Of a DNA stretch of 64,000 bases, positions 44,117 to 56,691 are shown piece by piece. Source of the stretch: Neoechinorhynchus agilis (taxonomy: Eukaryota > Acanthocephala). The position numbers were made by a program, and so were the translations under genes. The number at the start of each line of letters is the position of its first letter. Position 1 is the stretch's first letter. Location of the stretch: assembly GCA_051530055.1 (NCBI GenBank), contig CM121341.1:14632001-14696000 (forward strand), written 5' to 3'. A model generated the notes under the pieces. That model was given only the letters and a program-made list of their open reading frames with translations, had not been told where the DNA came from and did no database searches.

Positions 44117-47100
44117 ATGTCTCACCGAGAAACCAAGACATGCTTGTCAATGTCAACAAATGATCATTTTGTGGACGGAGCTCCTATACCCCTGGATCAG
44201 GTCGAGGAGCAGCTTAGCCTTCTTAAAAAGTCAATAGAACTAAGTCATGCCCGACTCGTGAAACTTGCCATTAACGACTTTTTTGTAAGAATGTTCATCA
44301 AGGAAATCAGGGAAACTGAAGATTACTTAATCCGCCTGATTGGACAGCAGATAATAATGAAAAGAAACACTGAATTGAATGAGACCTCATCACTAATCGG
44401 AGGAAAAGAGTTCTTGGTGATTGTCGGAGTCGATCCTTTCACGATTGAAGTAAGTATTTTAATACACCTGATCTCCTTCAAAATGTACCTTACTCACTAT
44501 AGTCGATACCATTCGATATATCGGTGGATGAACTGATAAGTGACACTGACGCATTTTTTATTGAGCGAAATAATCTGAAAGGACAAAACGCTAGGAAGGT
44601 CCTAGATGCCATTAAAATGCTCAAACTTTACCTTGCAGGTTTTTCTAATTTGATATCATATCTTCTGGCAAAAGATTAAAAACTAGATTGTCAATCGAAT
44701 AACTCACCTTCTTATAACAACTCCGCAATTGGGTTATACCATTGGGACTCGTTCAATACTGAGGCACTAAAATCACCATCGATGTTAGGAGATGAACTCT
44801 TCAATTCTGCTTTTTTGAACAACGAAAAAGTGCCTTATCATCGATCTAATATTTCTCTTTATCAACGACCGGGAACCCCGATTTCGAGCGACGGAATGAA
44901 TTTTGGATCAAGTACCGATCTAAGTACAAAGTCTGATAATTCTGGTGAGTTCAAGGTAGATGAAGCCTACTTTATTCGATTGATGAATAGTCACTATAGT
45001 ATCTTTTTTATGCAATACTTATATATAATGAATGATCGAGGAGAAACGAACGGTTCAACGAACACCTTGCGAAGCACTTTATCTGGGAACCTTAAAGTTC
45101 TAAAGTTTAAAAGTGTCAACGCCTTCCTAAATTAAGGCAATAGTGATGCTATTTCTCTTTTGCTAGATCCGGATAATTGTAACTCGTCTTGGAAACCTTT
45201 AAATAGTGTTAATAGAATTTAATCTTGTCTTCAATCTATGGATAACATCTTTAGAATTTAAGCTCTTCTAAAAATTACATTTTCGCGTTATTAATTATAT
45301 ACTTTTATACCTATTGTCCGAAAGGACCTAATGCCACCTAGACAATAAATGGCTTTTATATTCATCTCTAGATCGCTTTTATCTAACTCCTACAAATTTA
45401 ATTTGTTTCTTTGAGGCGAATTCGGCAGCAGCGATTGGATCTTTCGGTCAAAGTCTGAGAGTCCTCGTTCCGAAAACAAACTCGAAAAGTCCGACGAAAC
45501 AAAAGGTACATTAAACCAAGGCATTGCTTCACAGACGGAACTGGTTTATAGAGAAATGTTGGCGGCGGAATACCAATTCCCATAAATGGGGGTACGTTTG
45601 TAAAATAGCAACCTGTGACTATTGCCAACACCGAATATCGGTGTTGGGTTTAAGATGTAAGGAATGCAGGTACTTCATAAAATGCATGATATGCTAATAT
45701 TTTTGGGCGTGCCATTAGGCTACGGTGCCATTCAAAATGCGAAAAATTCATATCACCGACATGCGGTGCCAACAATTTACTATATCGCGATCAACGCCAT
45801 GTATCATCTACACTACCGAATCGATGGATATTCAATCGGTATCGCAGTCAATTTTGCTCGGATATAAAACGAGGTATGAAAATTTTCCCCATTAAATTTA
45901 ATGTAGCACGAAAATAAACGGATATAGTGTAAATAGATTTCGTCAGGCATCGATTTTTATAATCATAGTAGGAAAGTTGGATTCTGAGAATCATCGTTTT
46001 TATTATTCTCTATATGTATTTAAAGTAAATTTAAGATGAAACTGCAAACACTTTTGGGCGCTACTTTTTCTATGATTTGATTGATTTAATAACAAGCATT
46101 GTTTAGTTTAACAACCTTACTTGGCTCATTTAACTTTTATCCCATAGCAATTAAGAAGCCGGGCATCGAAGTAAATCACGATATTCAACCAGGCATAAAA
46201 TGTGAAATCGAGGATAATGTATTCGTCGAAAATGAGCCAAAGCCAAGCGTTCCTGGTATTGCACTAGTAAGCTCCTTGGAATCCCGAAGTAGCTAAATGA
46301 TTTCGATGCCGAGTTAGTTTAGAAAACCACATCACGACGAGTTGTACCTAAGCCGACAGCATGCATCTGTCCCAATAATGTGTCAGATATCGATCGATTT
46401 GGACGATGGCAGTGCTTTACAACGGCAAGTGACTGTACGTTTTCTGATAGAACCAGTTGTTTAATTCTATGATGGTGCCCACAGTTGTCTACAAGCCTCA
46501 AGGAGTGGGATATTCCAATCGATACCATATTGATTGAAGAACGTGTATATCAAGGTGAAGTGAGCACCATTTATAGGCAGGTGAACTTCTTATGATGAAC
46601 CTGCTTTGATGTGTTTTTTAAAGAGCTTCATGGTATGGACCAGTCGCGTTACGGTTAATCGATCTTAACACTTTCGGTCAATATTTTGAACAAAAATTGA
46701 GGTTGTTCAAACTGGAGGTTTGTTAAATCGTATTCGAACTTCATCGCGGCATTTAGAAAAGGTTGCAACACTCAAAAAACTTAGGCATGAGAATTTGATC
46801 TTGTTCTGTGGAGCTTGTTTGCAGCCTCCTAGAATCGGTATTGTAACATCGTATGGATTTTTAGTTTTTATGGGAAAACTAACTAGCAATGATCCGATAT
46901 TTAGGTGGATAAATGGATGCAGTTTATTCCACAGACTTCACATCGCAAATGACGATCCACTTGAAGAAAATCATATTCTCAACTTTGCACATCAAATAAT
47001 CATGGTATGTTTCTCCAAGGAATCTATTGTTTGTGGGAATCAATTTGAGTATAATATTTCGAATCTTAAAAATCATATTCAACTCAATTTTTACACGTTA

Positions 47101-48345
47101 CCGTCTTAAAGTGAAGGGATATGTTACTTGCCTATCTTAAAATATAATCATTTGAGGTTATGACGGTTCTAAATATCTCACCTTATATTATTTTCGAATT
47201 GTATGCATATTCCATAAAACCAGACTCGTAGTTGTGGCTTCAGTTGCGCTCTTAGTCTCGAGAACATTCCGGGTTCACTTTTAAATCCCATTTGCTCACT
47301 AAAAACATCATGCCTGCATCGCAAAGTACTAATCTTTTCACGAAAATGCACTTTTACATCTCTTTTAATAGTCACAGGAAACAATTGAGGAAGTCATATG
47401 AAGTTTAAAAGTGAACTCATGATCACTTAAAAGTGCAGTCATCGTCATAATTATTTCGCAAATGCGTTTATGTGGATAATCATAAAAAGTGCCAAAATGC
47501 TCTTTTTCTAAAAACATTTGTATCCAAAATACGCAAATTGCGATCCTAATCTCTTGGTTTTTTTATTTCGCCACGGATCACTATGTGGCTGAAATAATTC
47601 CGTAAAATAGTATGTCGTCAAGAATTCTCTATTCTACGCTGATCCCATGTTCTTGGATTCAAATCAGTTATGCCAAACACAATATCCTTCTACCTAGGCC
47701 CTTCGATATTTGCACTCCAAAAGATGCATCCACAAAGCGCTCCGAAGCAAGAACGTTTTCATTGAACACAACGACAAGGTTATCGTAACCGATTATGGAT
47801 TATCAATAAATAACAGAACATGTTCATCGGCAGAAAAGTATTTGGCAATTCCGACCTATTGGCTCCTATACTACGCCCCGGAACTTATTGTAAAATTAAC
47901 CGGTACGGGCAACACCGATATTTATCACACCAAGGAAAGCGACATTTATGCGTTCGGGTACGAGATCATATCTCTAGCAGCTTTCTTATATTTTTTAGGG
48001 TGATCTTTTACGAGATGATGACACAGAATATACCGTTTTACGGTATGAGCAATCATACAATAATTTGGAAGGTAGGTTCGGGTGAAACAGAGTCGGTCAA
48101 GTCTAATGCAATGTATAAATGCGTAAAGGTATAGACATTGCTAGTCTTAAGAAAGACTCCCTCGTCTTCATTAGGACATTATTTTTGAGTGTTGGAAATA
48201 TGAACCTTCAAGAAGACCGACATTCATGGATTTATATATTCGAATGAAACGAATTCCTCGAAGAAGCCGAAATTTGTCCAGAAGTCCTTCGACGCCAAGC
48301 AAGTTCCATAACAGGCCAGTGGACATTGTAAATTATACATTTTGA
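44117..48345 (+). CDS. KSR: Kinase suppressor of Ras (KSR) pseudokinase scaffold
   Basis: KSR binds Raf, MEK and ERK and helps Ras signalling. The N-terminus (44117-44449) is a helical CA1-like region with EEQLSLLKKSIELSHARLVK and LIRLIGQQI. Exons 44503-44638 and 44687-44943 continue it into a Ser/Thr-rich part. A C1 domain near 45520-45680 has CKIATCDYCQHRISVLGLRC and KECRYFIKC. The kinase-like domain runs from about 46505 (SLKEWDIPIDTILIEERVYQ) through VALRLIDLNTFGQYF, LRHENLILFCGACLQPPRI, CIHKALRSKNVF and VTDYGLS to FECWKYEPSRRPTFMDL, with the stop at 48343-48345. The VAIK lysine is Arg (46652-46654), as in vertebrate KSR. The HRD aspartate is Ala (47737-47739) and DFG reads DYG. Introns of about 50 nt to several hundred nt separate the exons. 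Some joins are unresolved. Confidence 0.85.
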
Positions 48346-48382
48346 TGAGATTAAGCAAACACATAGTTGTTTTGATTGACAT

Positions 48383-49119
48383 TTAAGTTGCAAATAACAG
48401 CTTCATTGATTTGTATTTATAAAACTTATGCAAAATTAAGGATACATAATTTTTGGTAAATTTACAACAGCTACTATTTGTATTGACTCTAAGAAGGTCG
48501 TGGATCTTGTAACGGTCTGAGCCTCTTAAATAATTATTGGTCCTTAAGTTACCTATTTGGTTAATAATCCATGTAAGTATGTTCTTAAGTAAATCCACCT
48601 TATTCGTGGGATTTTTGAGGAAAATGGGTATAAGTATACCTTTTGGTGTGAGCAACAATGTCTCGGTGATTCTATTCCTTGTCCCAATAAAAAGATATCC
48701 TAGAGTACTAAGACCTATTGTAGCTGCATTCGCATGAGGCGTATTGTCACATCGATGGAATCCCTCTACTTCGGAAAGATTGAGTATTAAGTTTATAAAA
48801 ACGATCTCTTTTGTCCATTTTAAAGGTCCGTGCGAAGTATTCCTTTGCAAATGGACATATCCTGATCTTAAACACATCTGACAAATGACTAAATTAAAAT
48901 CGTATAATGTGTCCTCAAATCTAAAAAAGTAACCCAATGAAAGTGTATTCGACGCCATGATTCGCAAATTATATCGGCAGTATCCAACGGTATCGGGCAG
49001 AGAATCGCATAAGCCAAATAAGACATCCCTATTTCCTGTTCTATTTGTAGAAAATCGTCATTACCCAATTCTTTAGGATGGTTGAACGTAAGGAAAGTAA
49101 CCATTCTGGATAGGCCCAC
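48383..49119 (-). CDS. Unrecognised two-exon gene
   Basis: Two overlapping minus frames (49119-48889 and 48967-48383) look like exons of one gene of about 230 residues. The first reads MGLSRMVTFLTFNHPKELGN then DDFLQIEQEIGMSYLAYAIL. The second reads HANAATIGLSTLGYLFIGTR and LLKNILTWIINQIGNL and ends KSMKLLFAT. A short GT-AG intron near 48900-48960 would be needed. There is no signal peptide, and there are mildly hydrophobic stretches without clear helices. It converges with KSR, with 38 nt between the two stops. I do not recognise the family. Confidence 0.5.
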
Positions 49120-49300
49120 AAAAGTTGTCTTTGGGCATCTGACTGATCAGATCTTTTCTCTTCGATTCATGGAATGCAAACATCGCATGAAATTTTCTTA
49201 GAAAAAACTTTTTTATACTTTATACTCTATTGTCCTTTTTTTTAATGAGTAGATAATATGTATAGAATATCTTTGTGACTTTGGGCGCCAAAATGTTCCT

Positions 49301-49335
49301 AAGGATTTCTTGTTGACTTTAATCAAGAAATCCTT
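49301..49335. repeat. Perfect 12-bp hairpin
   Basis: AAGGATTTCTTG and CAAGAAATCCTT enclose an 11-nt loop in the intergenic space between the unknown gene and the WDR gene. It could form an RNA hairpin, but its role is unknown. The remaining 49120-49643 sequence shows nothing else. Confidence 0.6.
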
Positions 49336-49643
49336 TCTCGTTGGATGCTTTGACATCGGGTACTCTTACTGACAATTTCACATTTACTCTGGATAAACTA
49401 ACCTTTTCCACTTCGTTCAATCATGTGGCTCAGGTAGAATCTTATCGAAAAAATCTTCAATCCTTTTGATTGCTGTTTTTAGCCGACATAGGGAACGAGC
49501 CGAATGCAATAAACAATCTACATTTAACAACTATTATGCACTCAATGACATGTATTCGTTATTTTCAGAAATCCCTCTGTATTTTATTTTGTAGCACAAC
49601 TTAAAAATAATTAAACTAACAATAAAGATTTAAGTGCTTCTTA

Positions 49644-52600
49644 TCACAATTTCTTATCTGCAGAAGGCCGAAGTGTATCTTTCCATTGTTCTTGTTCATT
49701 GTATCTGTCAAAAATGTTTTCAATATCAAGGTTCATTGCGTATCGCATTGCAAATTCGTATTGATGAGTGAAACCATTCTCTTGAGAGATTAAGCACAAC
49801 ATATCCTCAAGTTCACATTCATTACTATTCAATTCGCCAGACACTTCTTGAAATATGTCATGATGAACGTCTTTAATATCTTCTTGCAAGTCATGCACTA
49901 TCCTTTCAATTTTCGGCTTTTCGCCCATTGTTTTTCTTTTCACTGTTTGATTGCCCTCTCGAAGTTGTTGCATATAAAAATCCCGAAGAGAGCAACCGGG
50001 ATTTATTGTCAGTTCGTCAATAAATTTTCTTACTAATGGACTTTTAAATTGTGTTTCAGGTTCGATGATCATATTGGAAGAACCGCTTACTACTGGTCTT
50101 TCTAAAACCATGTTTTCAATTCTATCAACAGTTTCCTTTAGATTTTCTACTGAACACTCTTTAAGAGGTTTAACTTCTTCAATAATCTTCGATTCCATTG
50201 TACCCCTAGTAGCAGCGATGATCAAAGAGAGAAGCGAGTTTATTAGCCACTTAACAATTTTCAATGAAAATACCGAAGATCCAGCACAAAGGGATTTAGG
50301 CAAACTAAGCGAAAATGTTAGTTCAACATGTATCTAAGGTTTTACACTATGAATTTGAAGATTCCTCTGCAGCGATTTTTTGCAAAATTAAGCGGACCCT
50401 ACACCTGAGAGGACTGCCAATACTCAATGGTGTACCTTGCAAAGCTTACAAATGATCGATCGGTGCAACTATTACTGTGGACTTCTTCTAAAACACCATC
50501 TTCTTCTTCGCTTTCACTATCCTGTATATTATCGTAAGATTCAATATCCTTGAATCTGCGAAATACCGGTCCCAAATCTTCCAACTCATTACCTATTTCA
50601 AAAGTAATCGCCCTTAGCAATTCCAACCCTATAAAAGTTATATGATAAATTGCGAAATCACATGCGGATACCGACGTTCACTTTTTGCCAAAGGCTTTTT
50701 TTCTGACTTTTGGCTTCTCTCACTCTCTGTGCGTTCCACTTGTTCTTCCAATACGTCTAACTCACCGACACCCATTACTGGCGCTGCTGCATTCTTGTCG
50801 ACTAAGCAGCTCAGATGTTTTCGTTGATCAATAGAAAAATATTTTATTTACATAGCCTATTTAATACTGGAAGGCAATATAGCGCAAGTAAAACTTTTAA
50901 TGTATCGATCCAGTCCCCACTAACTCCATCCAATAATATATCAAGTGTATTTGCACTGAATGATCGATGATAATCGGCTAGCTTGTTGATTGACGGACTA
51001 AAAAGATTGGCAAATAACGAGCTTGACTTCCTAGATAAATATCGTTACCTTCTTACATCGAGTCTAAGCCGCCTATCATTCATCAAAGTTCCTACGAATA
51101 CTCCTGATTGACGAAAAATGCTGAAAATTTCAGGAAGGGTGAATTTTAATTGATGAAACAATTGTGCTCAAATTTATATAGATCTCAAACTTAAATTTTA
51201 CACGGACTAGGCGATGCCTGGATATCTCAGAGACATTTTATTTCCCAAGTTTTTCACAAACATTTAATATCTTTCTCGATCATTAGCTTTTATTTCTAGC
51301 CGTAGGAGGCATTAGAATAAGACTAAAATATTGCACAAAATTTTCGCATTCTTTTTAGCTAAGTCACAAACTCTTCTTATGGTCATTCAAGATTGTTGAA
51401 AAGATAATTCATTGTTATTCAAGATTATTTGCTGGCAAGAAAACCAATACCGCAAAGACCTCTTTAACAATTAACCTAATGATACGACAAGCATTAGCAT
51501 TGAGACTATAGCATTTGTAATACTTTTTAAGGAACAGGTTTTATCTTTAAATGGACACTTGGGAGGGGGCTGTTATATTGATAAAGAAAATTCTTAATTT
51601 TCGAGACAAGCAATTCTCGAGGAAGCCGTAAGACGACGAAAGCTCGAAAATAACAATTTTTCTTTATCATTACAACAGCCATCTCCAAAGTGCTCATTTA
51701 AAATGAAAACTTAATCATGTGGCTGGCTAATCAATAGTATTTCATATCATTTTAAAGAAACGATAAAACAATTACCAATCAAAATGAAGTGTTACTAGAA
51801 AAAGGCAACTTTCGGTACTTACTGGACATATCCGTCGTCACTAGCCGTGATTAACGAATGATTTTTTATGTCAAAAACTATTGATGAAATCCGAGTAGAA
51901 TGAGCACGGAATTGAAACAGCAACGGCGGGTAATTAATTTTTTTCTTTGTTTGATTTGCTACTTGATCAATTGAAAGGAGATCGAACTTTTTACGTCGGT
52001 TTAACTCGATTCGTTCCCGATAATTCTCGATTTCTAATCAAATTCTGCAGATTTGCTCAAGTAAGATGATGTACTTACTATCGTCATCATTCAAAATCCG
52101 ATTATAGTCCATCGGTAGGCCATATTTTCCGGATCGGTGGGTAGACCGACGAGATTGTCGGATGCCGGTTTCTTCAACTGCGTAGGATTCAATGTACCAT
52201 ACGTAAACGCGACCAGAGGAATCTCCTATTTAAAAATAATTCTAAAATGGTTTTCCCAGCAGAACGTTTAGATGATTTATTATATAATTTTTTTAACACA
52301 TTGAATAAATGATCACTGTATAAGTGTAGCTTCTACAAATCTACAAATAAACCTTTTCGTGTGCAAATTTGAGGAATGTATCGAAGCGTTTTAAGACGAA
52401 ATTCAACGATACATGAAACGTAAAGAATTAAAGGATAATTTCAATTGAAAAGTTTACATTTTCACGAACCTGCGTAAAGAAGTTTATCGTTTTCGCTGGT
52501 ACACAAAGCTTCCACATGGTGACCAATATCCGAAGCGGAATTAAAAAGACTGCAGAGTTCGCCACCCCCTTCGACACTCCAAAAAAAGATCCATCCAAAC

Positions 52601-55600
52601 ATTCCTACGGTTACGAAATTCGCCGTGTATTCCATGATTCGTTCTTGATTTTCCTGGTTTACCCGTGATTTAAGAAAAAGAAGACATTTTAGTGCATAAA
52701 TATCCAGTTCTTCATTATTGTCTTTTTTCACTATTGGTTTCATATTTCTAGGGAATCACAGAGCGAAGTTTTAAAATATATTAGAATATGATCATTCGAT
52801 TTTTCGACGATCATTGAAATGAAACACAAATTTTTAATTGCTTAAATGCCCGAAATCTCCAATTAAGAAATGTGAAATTTCGGACTATAAGCAAGGATAA
52901 TATTTATGAAATTAGTACCTTTTCACCGTTTCTTCAAACCGATGTGGATCCGCCTCGAGCACAAGTCTCAGTTGCCTCTTCCGTTCATCCAAAAGCGGTG
53001 TTTTCATCATTTTGTCCTTCCTGCTTCCAATAAATTCAACTTGCAATCTTCGTTTCTTTAAAGAGGGCACGATTGTTGTCTTTATTGATCCGTACGTATT
53101 TATTTTTAGCAAAGGCATTGCTACGTCGGCAAACCAAACAATCACTATTCCATCACAAGATGCACTTGTGAGATATTTATCGGATGAAGCTAAGTGATTT
53201 ATTGGTGATTCGTGGATGACCTCGAAATCAGTGAAGTTGTGAAGCCCAGTCAGCTCACAGAGAAAAACATGAACTTGTCGCGTGGTTCCAGCGATGAATA
53301 CCTTCATCTTTCGAAAATGCAATGCCAGTGCGATTTCGGAGAGATCCCAGTCTAACTCTGATTGGCTTAAAAGTTTTCCTGCGTTTAAAAAAATGCATAA
53401 GTGTATAAAACAATTAAGATTACCGCTGTGGAGATTCCATATCGTGACCAAGTTACAAGTAGAAACCGTTAAAATTCTTCTCCCTGTATCGTCAATGGTG
53501 ATCGCGGTGATTGATTCGTCCCAGAATTCAAAATCATCTAAGCTTGATGTCAGCTGTTTCCTCGAATATGCCAATTTCCCTTTTAACGGCAATCGAAGGT
53601 GAAAGAGAACTTTGGTTAAAAGGTCAATATCAGCCAAAGATTTGGTTGTCAACGAGACAGTCTTTTTTATTATTATGCTAACTAAAGCCACAGTGAAACC
53701 TTATTGTAAAATGTTTTCTAAAGCAATAGTACTATTAAATTTCGAACTTTAAAGATATAAAAATTCGTTTAAATCGAATAGTTTACTATCGGATCAGATT
53801 ATAAATATGACTCTTTAGCTCCATAAGGGATCTCAAAAAATTGATTAAAGTTTAAACACGGATCTATAATTCATTGCGATTATCTGTTAGTTATCGCTAA
53901 TTTTAAATTAACATGTTAATCCAAGGAAATTCGGACACTTCAGTAGCAGGTATTTAAGAGAAAACCAACCGTTATTTGTACTCCACATTTTCGTCTCTGA
54001 TTTCGCGTCAATAGTCAGTAAAATTTGGAAGTTTGAATCGTAAAATAAATTCCTAACACCTGCACTGTGGGTCCGTTTTGCCGATTGTCTCACCGTTTGC
54101 TTGGATCGAGGTAGGTAACAAAGGTACTTGCTTCCAATAAAGACATTTTTTAATAGCGGATCGAATTTGAATATTGTTACTTCACCAAACCCACTTAAGA
54201 TAATGTGTTCATTAGCGATGGTTTGAAGAAGCTTATTGCTCACTAACGACCACAGATACACATCTAAAAATGGAAGATTAAATACGTTGGAATTAGTTAT
54301 GGAAAATGTTATATGAAAAAAGTGGAAAATAGCTTTCGCTCGAATGCCAAAATTTTCTATGATACATCCACGGAAACAAAATATTTTGCATGGCTTGAAA
54401 TAAAAGTTAAAAATTTCATGTTATTAACAAAAAGCTTACAATGGTTTGAATGTAAGGCAAATAGAATCTGATTTTCCTCGTCTACTGTCATTTTTTCCAC
54501 GCTGTTGTTTTCAATGAAGCTCAATATTACAAATGGACTTGTGACACTTGATAGTCGATAGACATCGATTTCCCCTGTTGATCGTCCACATAATAATTTA
54601 TTTGTTTTCTATTATCAGTCAGAAATAAAACCTCTTATACAGAAATGGCTTACTTTTGAAATTTGAAGACACGTTAAATGACAAAAGGTATTTCCGTATG
54701 AAACTTTACTTGTGTTTGTCTCAAATGTCATTAGCGTTGGCGATAAAGGTCTCGCTTCTTGAGAAGGAATGTTGGCACAGCACGCAACGGTGTCATCCTG
54801 TAACCTAAATTAATTGATAATGAGTATTTTAGTTTTAGTTGGACTGGAGAAAGTAGAGCGAGGCACGGCAACTACTTTAAAAGATGCGAATAAGACTATA
54901 GCCTGTCGATTTTTCAATTTAGGAAAGTTTTATTTGAAAACATTCGGGCTTGAAACATACCACATAAAATCAGATATTCCATTACACATGAAACTGCAAT
55001 GTATTTTTACATAAATATCTTTGTAATCTCCTCTAATAAGAGAACTCAACAAATACACTTTCTTTGGTTCGTGACCTTGGTCGAAAAAACCTTGACGATT
55101 GGATCTTCGACCGATTTCTGTTATCTCCCCATTTGAATGCATGAAATATAAGGTCGTGTTTTTACTTGCTTTATCGGATGAAAATGAGCTATAGAAAATA
55201 TTACCAATTATCATGTGGATGTTTTGCTTACCGACAATCGAACGCTACAACAAGTCTAATGCCTTCGATGTGCGCTGTTTGAAGTGCAAAATTATCCTTT
55301 TTCATATCATAGAACAAGAGATCGTCTCGGTTAGTAAAAACGACCAACATTTGTTCTGATTTGAGATATTTGGCCAATCTCACATTGATTCCACCCGGGG
55401 AGAATTTCTTATCTCCATTAGCTTTTAATATATAATTCTTCTTTTGACCGGACAAATGATTCCAGTTAAACACATGACCAAGTTTGTCTAACGCAAAGAA
55501 CAAAAGTGGGTCGCTGGATTTTTGTCTCTTTCGATCAGTGAATAGAATAAACTGACTAGTGTAGGGATTCTTAATTTTAACTTCGACTGATGCTTCTTCG

Positions 55601-56691
55601 TAAATTCTCTCTTTCTTCATTTCCTCGATGCGAGATGTAAGTTCAGACATGTGAGCGTGATAGTCGAAGAATTCACTTAATTCGATAGTATTGCTCATGT
55701 CTGCGTCGATCTAATTAAATTTAATTGCGATAACGTGAAAGATATCGAGAAATACCTTGCAGAACGTATCAAAAATCTCCATGTCGGTGATGTTGGGATC
55801 TTTTTCGATCATCATGTCCATGAATTCTTGGTAGTCGAGATTACCCCCTGTATGCACATGATATTTATTAGGTGATTGTAACGGAACAATAAACACCGTC
55901 AGCATAACTAGTTACGAAACTCAAGTGCTTATTGACTTGCGAATTTTATGAATATCACTAGATTTCGACATTTATCTGCAGCGCCTTATGTAGTTTTACT
56001 GAAGAGTTAAACATGATTTTATGTATTTCTTATAAACTTTCCGGAATATTATGATTTCATTTAAATTTCTTAATCTTAAAGAAGAAATAAAATGCGTTTT
56101 AGCTTCCGCTAAATCCAAATAATGTAATATTAATCAGCGTTAAAAATAGCATTTGCTCAATTACCTTTGTCAACATCAGCCGAATGAAAAGCTCGTATAA
56201 GGTCGCAAACAGGATCGCCAAACAAATCGTCTAGATCCTCTCTTTGTATCTTTCTTAATCCGAAATCCATTTCTGGCTTTTTTTCATATTTTTGTGTTAA
56301 ACACTAAATTTTAATTTTCATTGACATTAAAAATAAGTTTTTACTTACATCGCGTCCCTTCATTGATGTTTTGAACCAAAGAATATCCTTTGCATCCAAT
56401 CCCTTCCCGAGTATTGTACGCCAAACTCTTTTGGTATCAAGTAAGGTAGAAAGCTTACTTAATTCAAATTCTTCATTATACTTGGAAATCTAGGTAGATA
56501 CAGAATTTAAAGAATATTTTGTATATATGAATATTTACTGAAGTACAATCCGTTCCAGTCAGCTCTTTGAAAATCTCATTAATTTTATCAGTTTTTTGTG
56601 TATCCAGTTCATCGGATTGAGGCGGAGGTTTTCCAGTAAGACCAAACATCTCATATAAGTCATCGCCATTTTTCAATTCCACTTTGTCCAT
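49644..56691 (-). CDS. EF-hand / WD-repeat protein of the WDR49-WDR64-WDY type
   Basis: A long, many-exon gene. The start (56691) gives MDKVELKNGDDLYEMFGL. Then exons near 56280-56160 (QREDLDDLFGDPVCDLIRAF) and 55900-55760 (GGNLDYQEFMDMMIEKDPNI, an EF-hand-like helix-loop-helix) follow. WD repeats run from 55698 to about 51840: HVFNWNHL, LLFYDMKKD, VYLWSLVSN-like, TIWNLHSGN, HLASSDKYLTSASCDGIVIV, GWIFFWSVEGGGELCSLFN, SGRVYVWYIESYAVEETGIR and FRAHSTRISSIVFDIKNHSL with ITASDDGYV. The tail (50830-49644) is Glu/Ser-rich with a predicted coiled coil. The acidic EF-hand start and two propellers fit WDR49/WDR64/Drosophila WDY, which are linked to testis and motile cilia. Short introns split it, and not all are placed. 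A foldback repeat lies in one intron (51547-51701). Confidence 0.7.
51547..51701. repeat. Foldback repeat with hammerhead-like loop
   Basis: Arms of about 59 bp (51547-51605 and 51643-51701) are near reverse complements. The loop and right-arm start read CTCGAGGAAGCCGTAAGACG then ACGAAAGCTCG. GCCGT/ACGAC forms a short stem with one mismatch between GAGGAA and GAAA. It lies in an intron-like part of the WDR gene. Confidence 0.65.
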
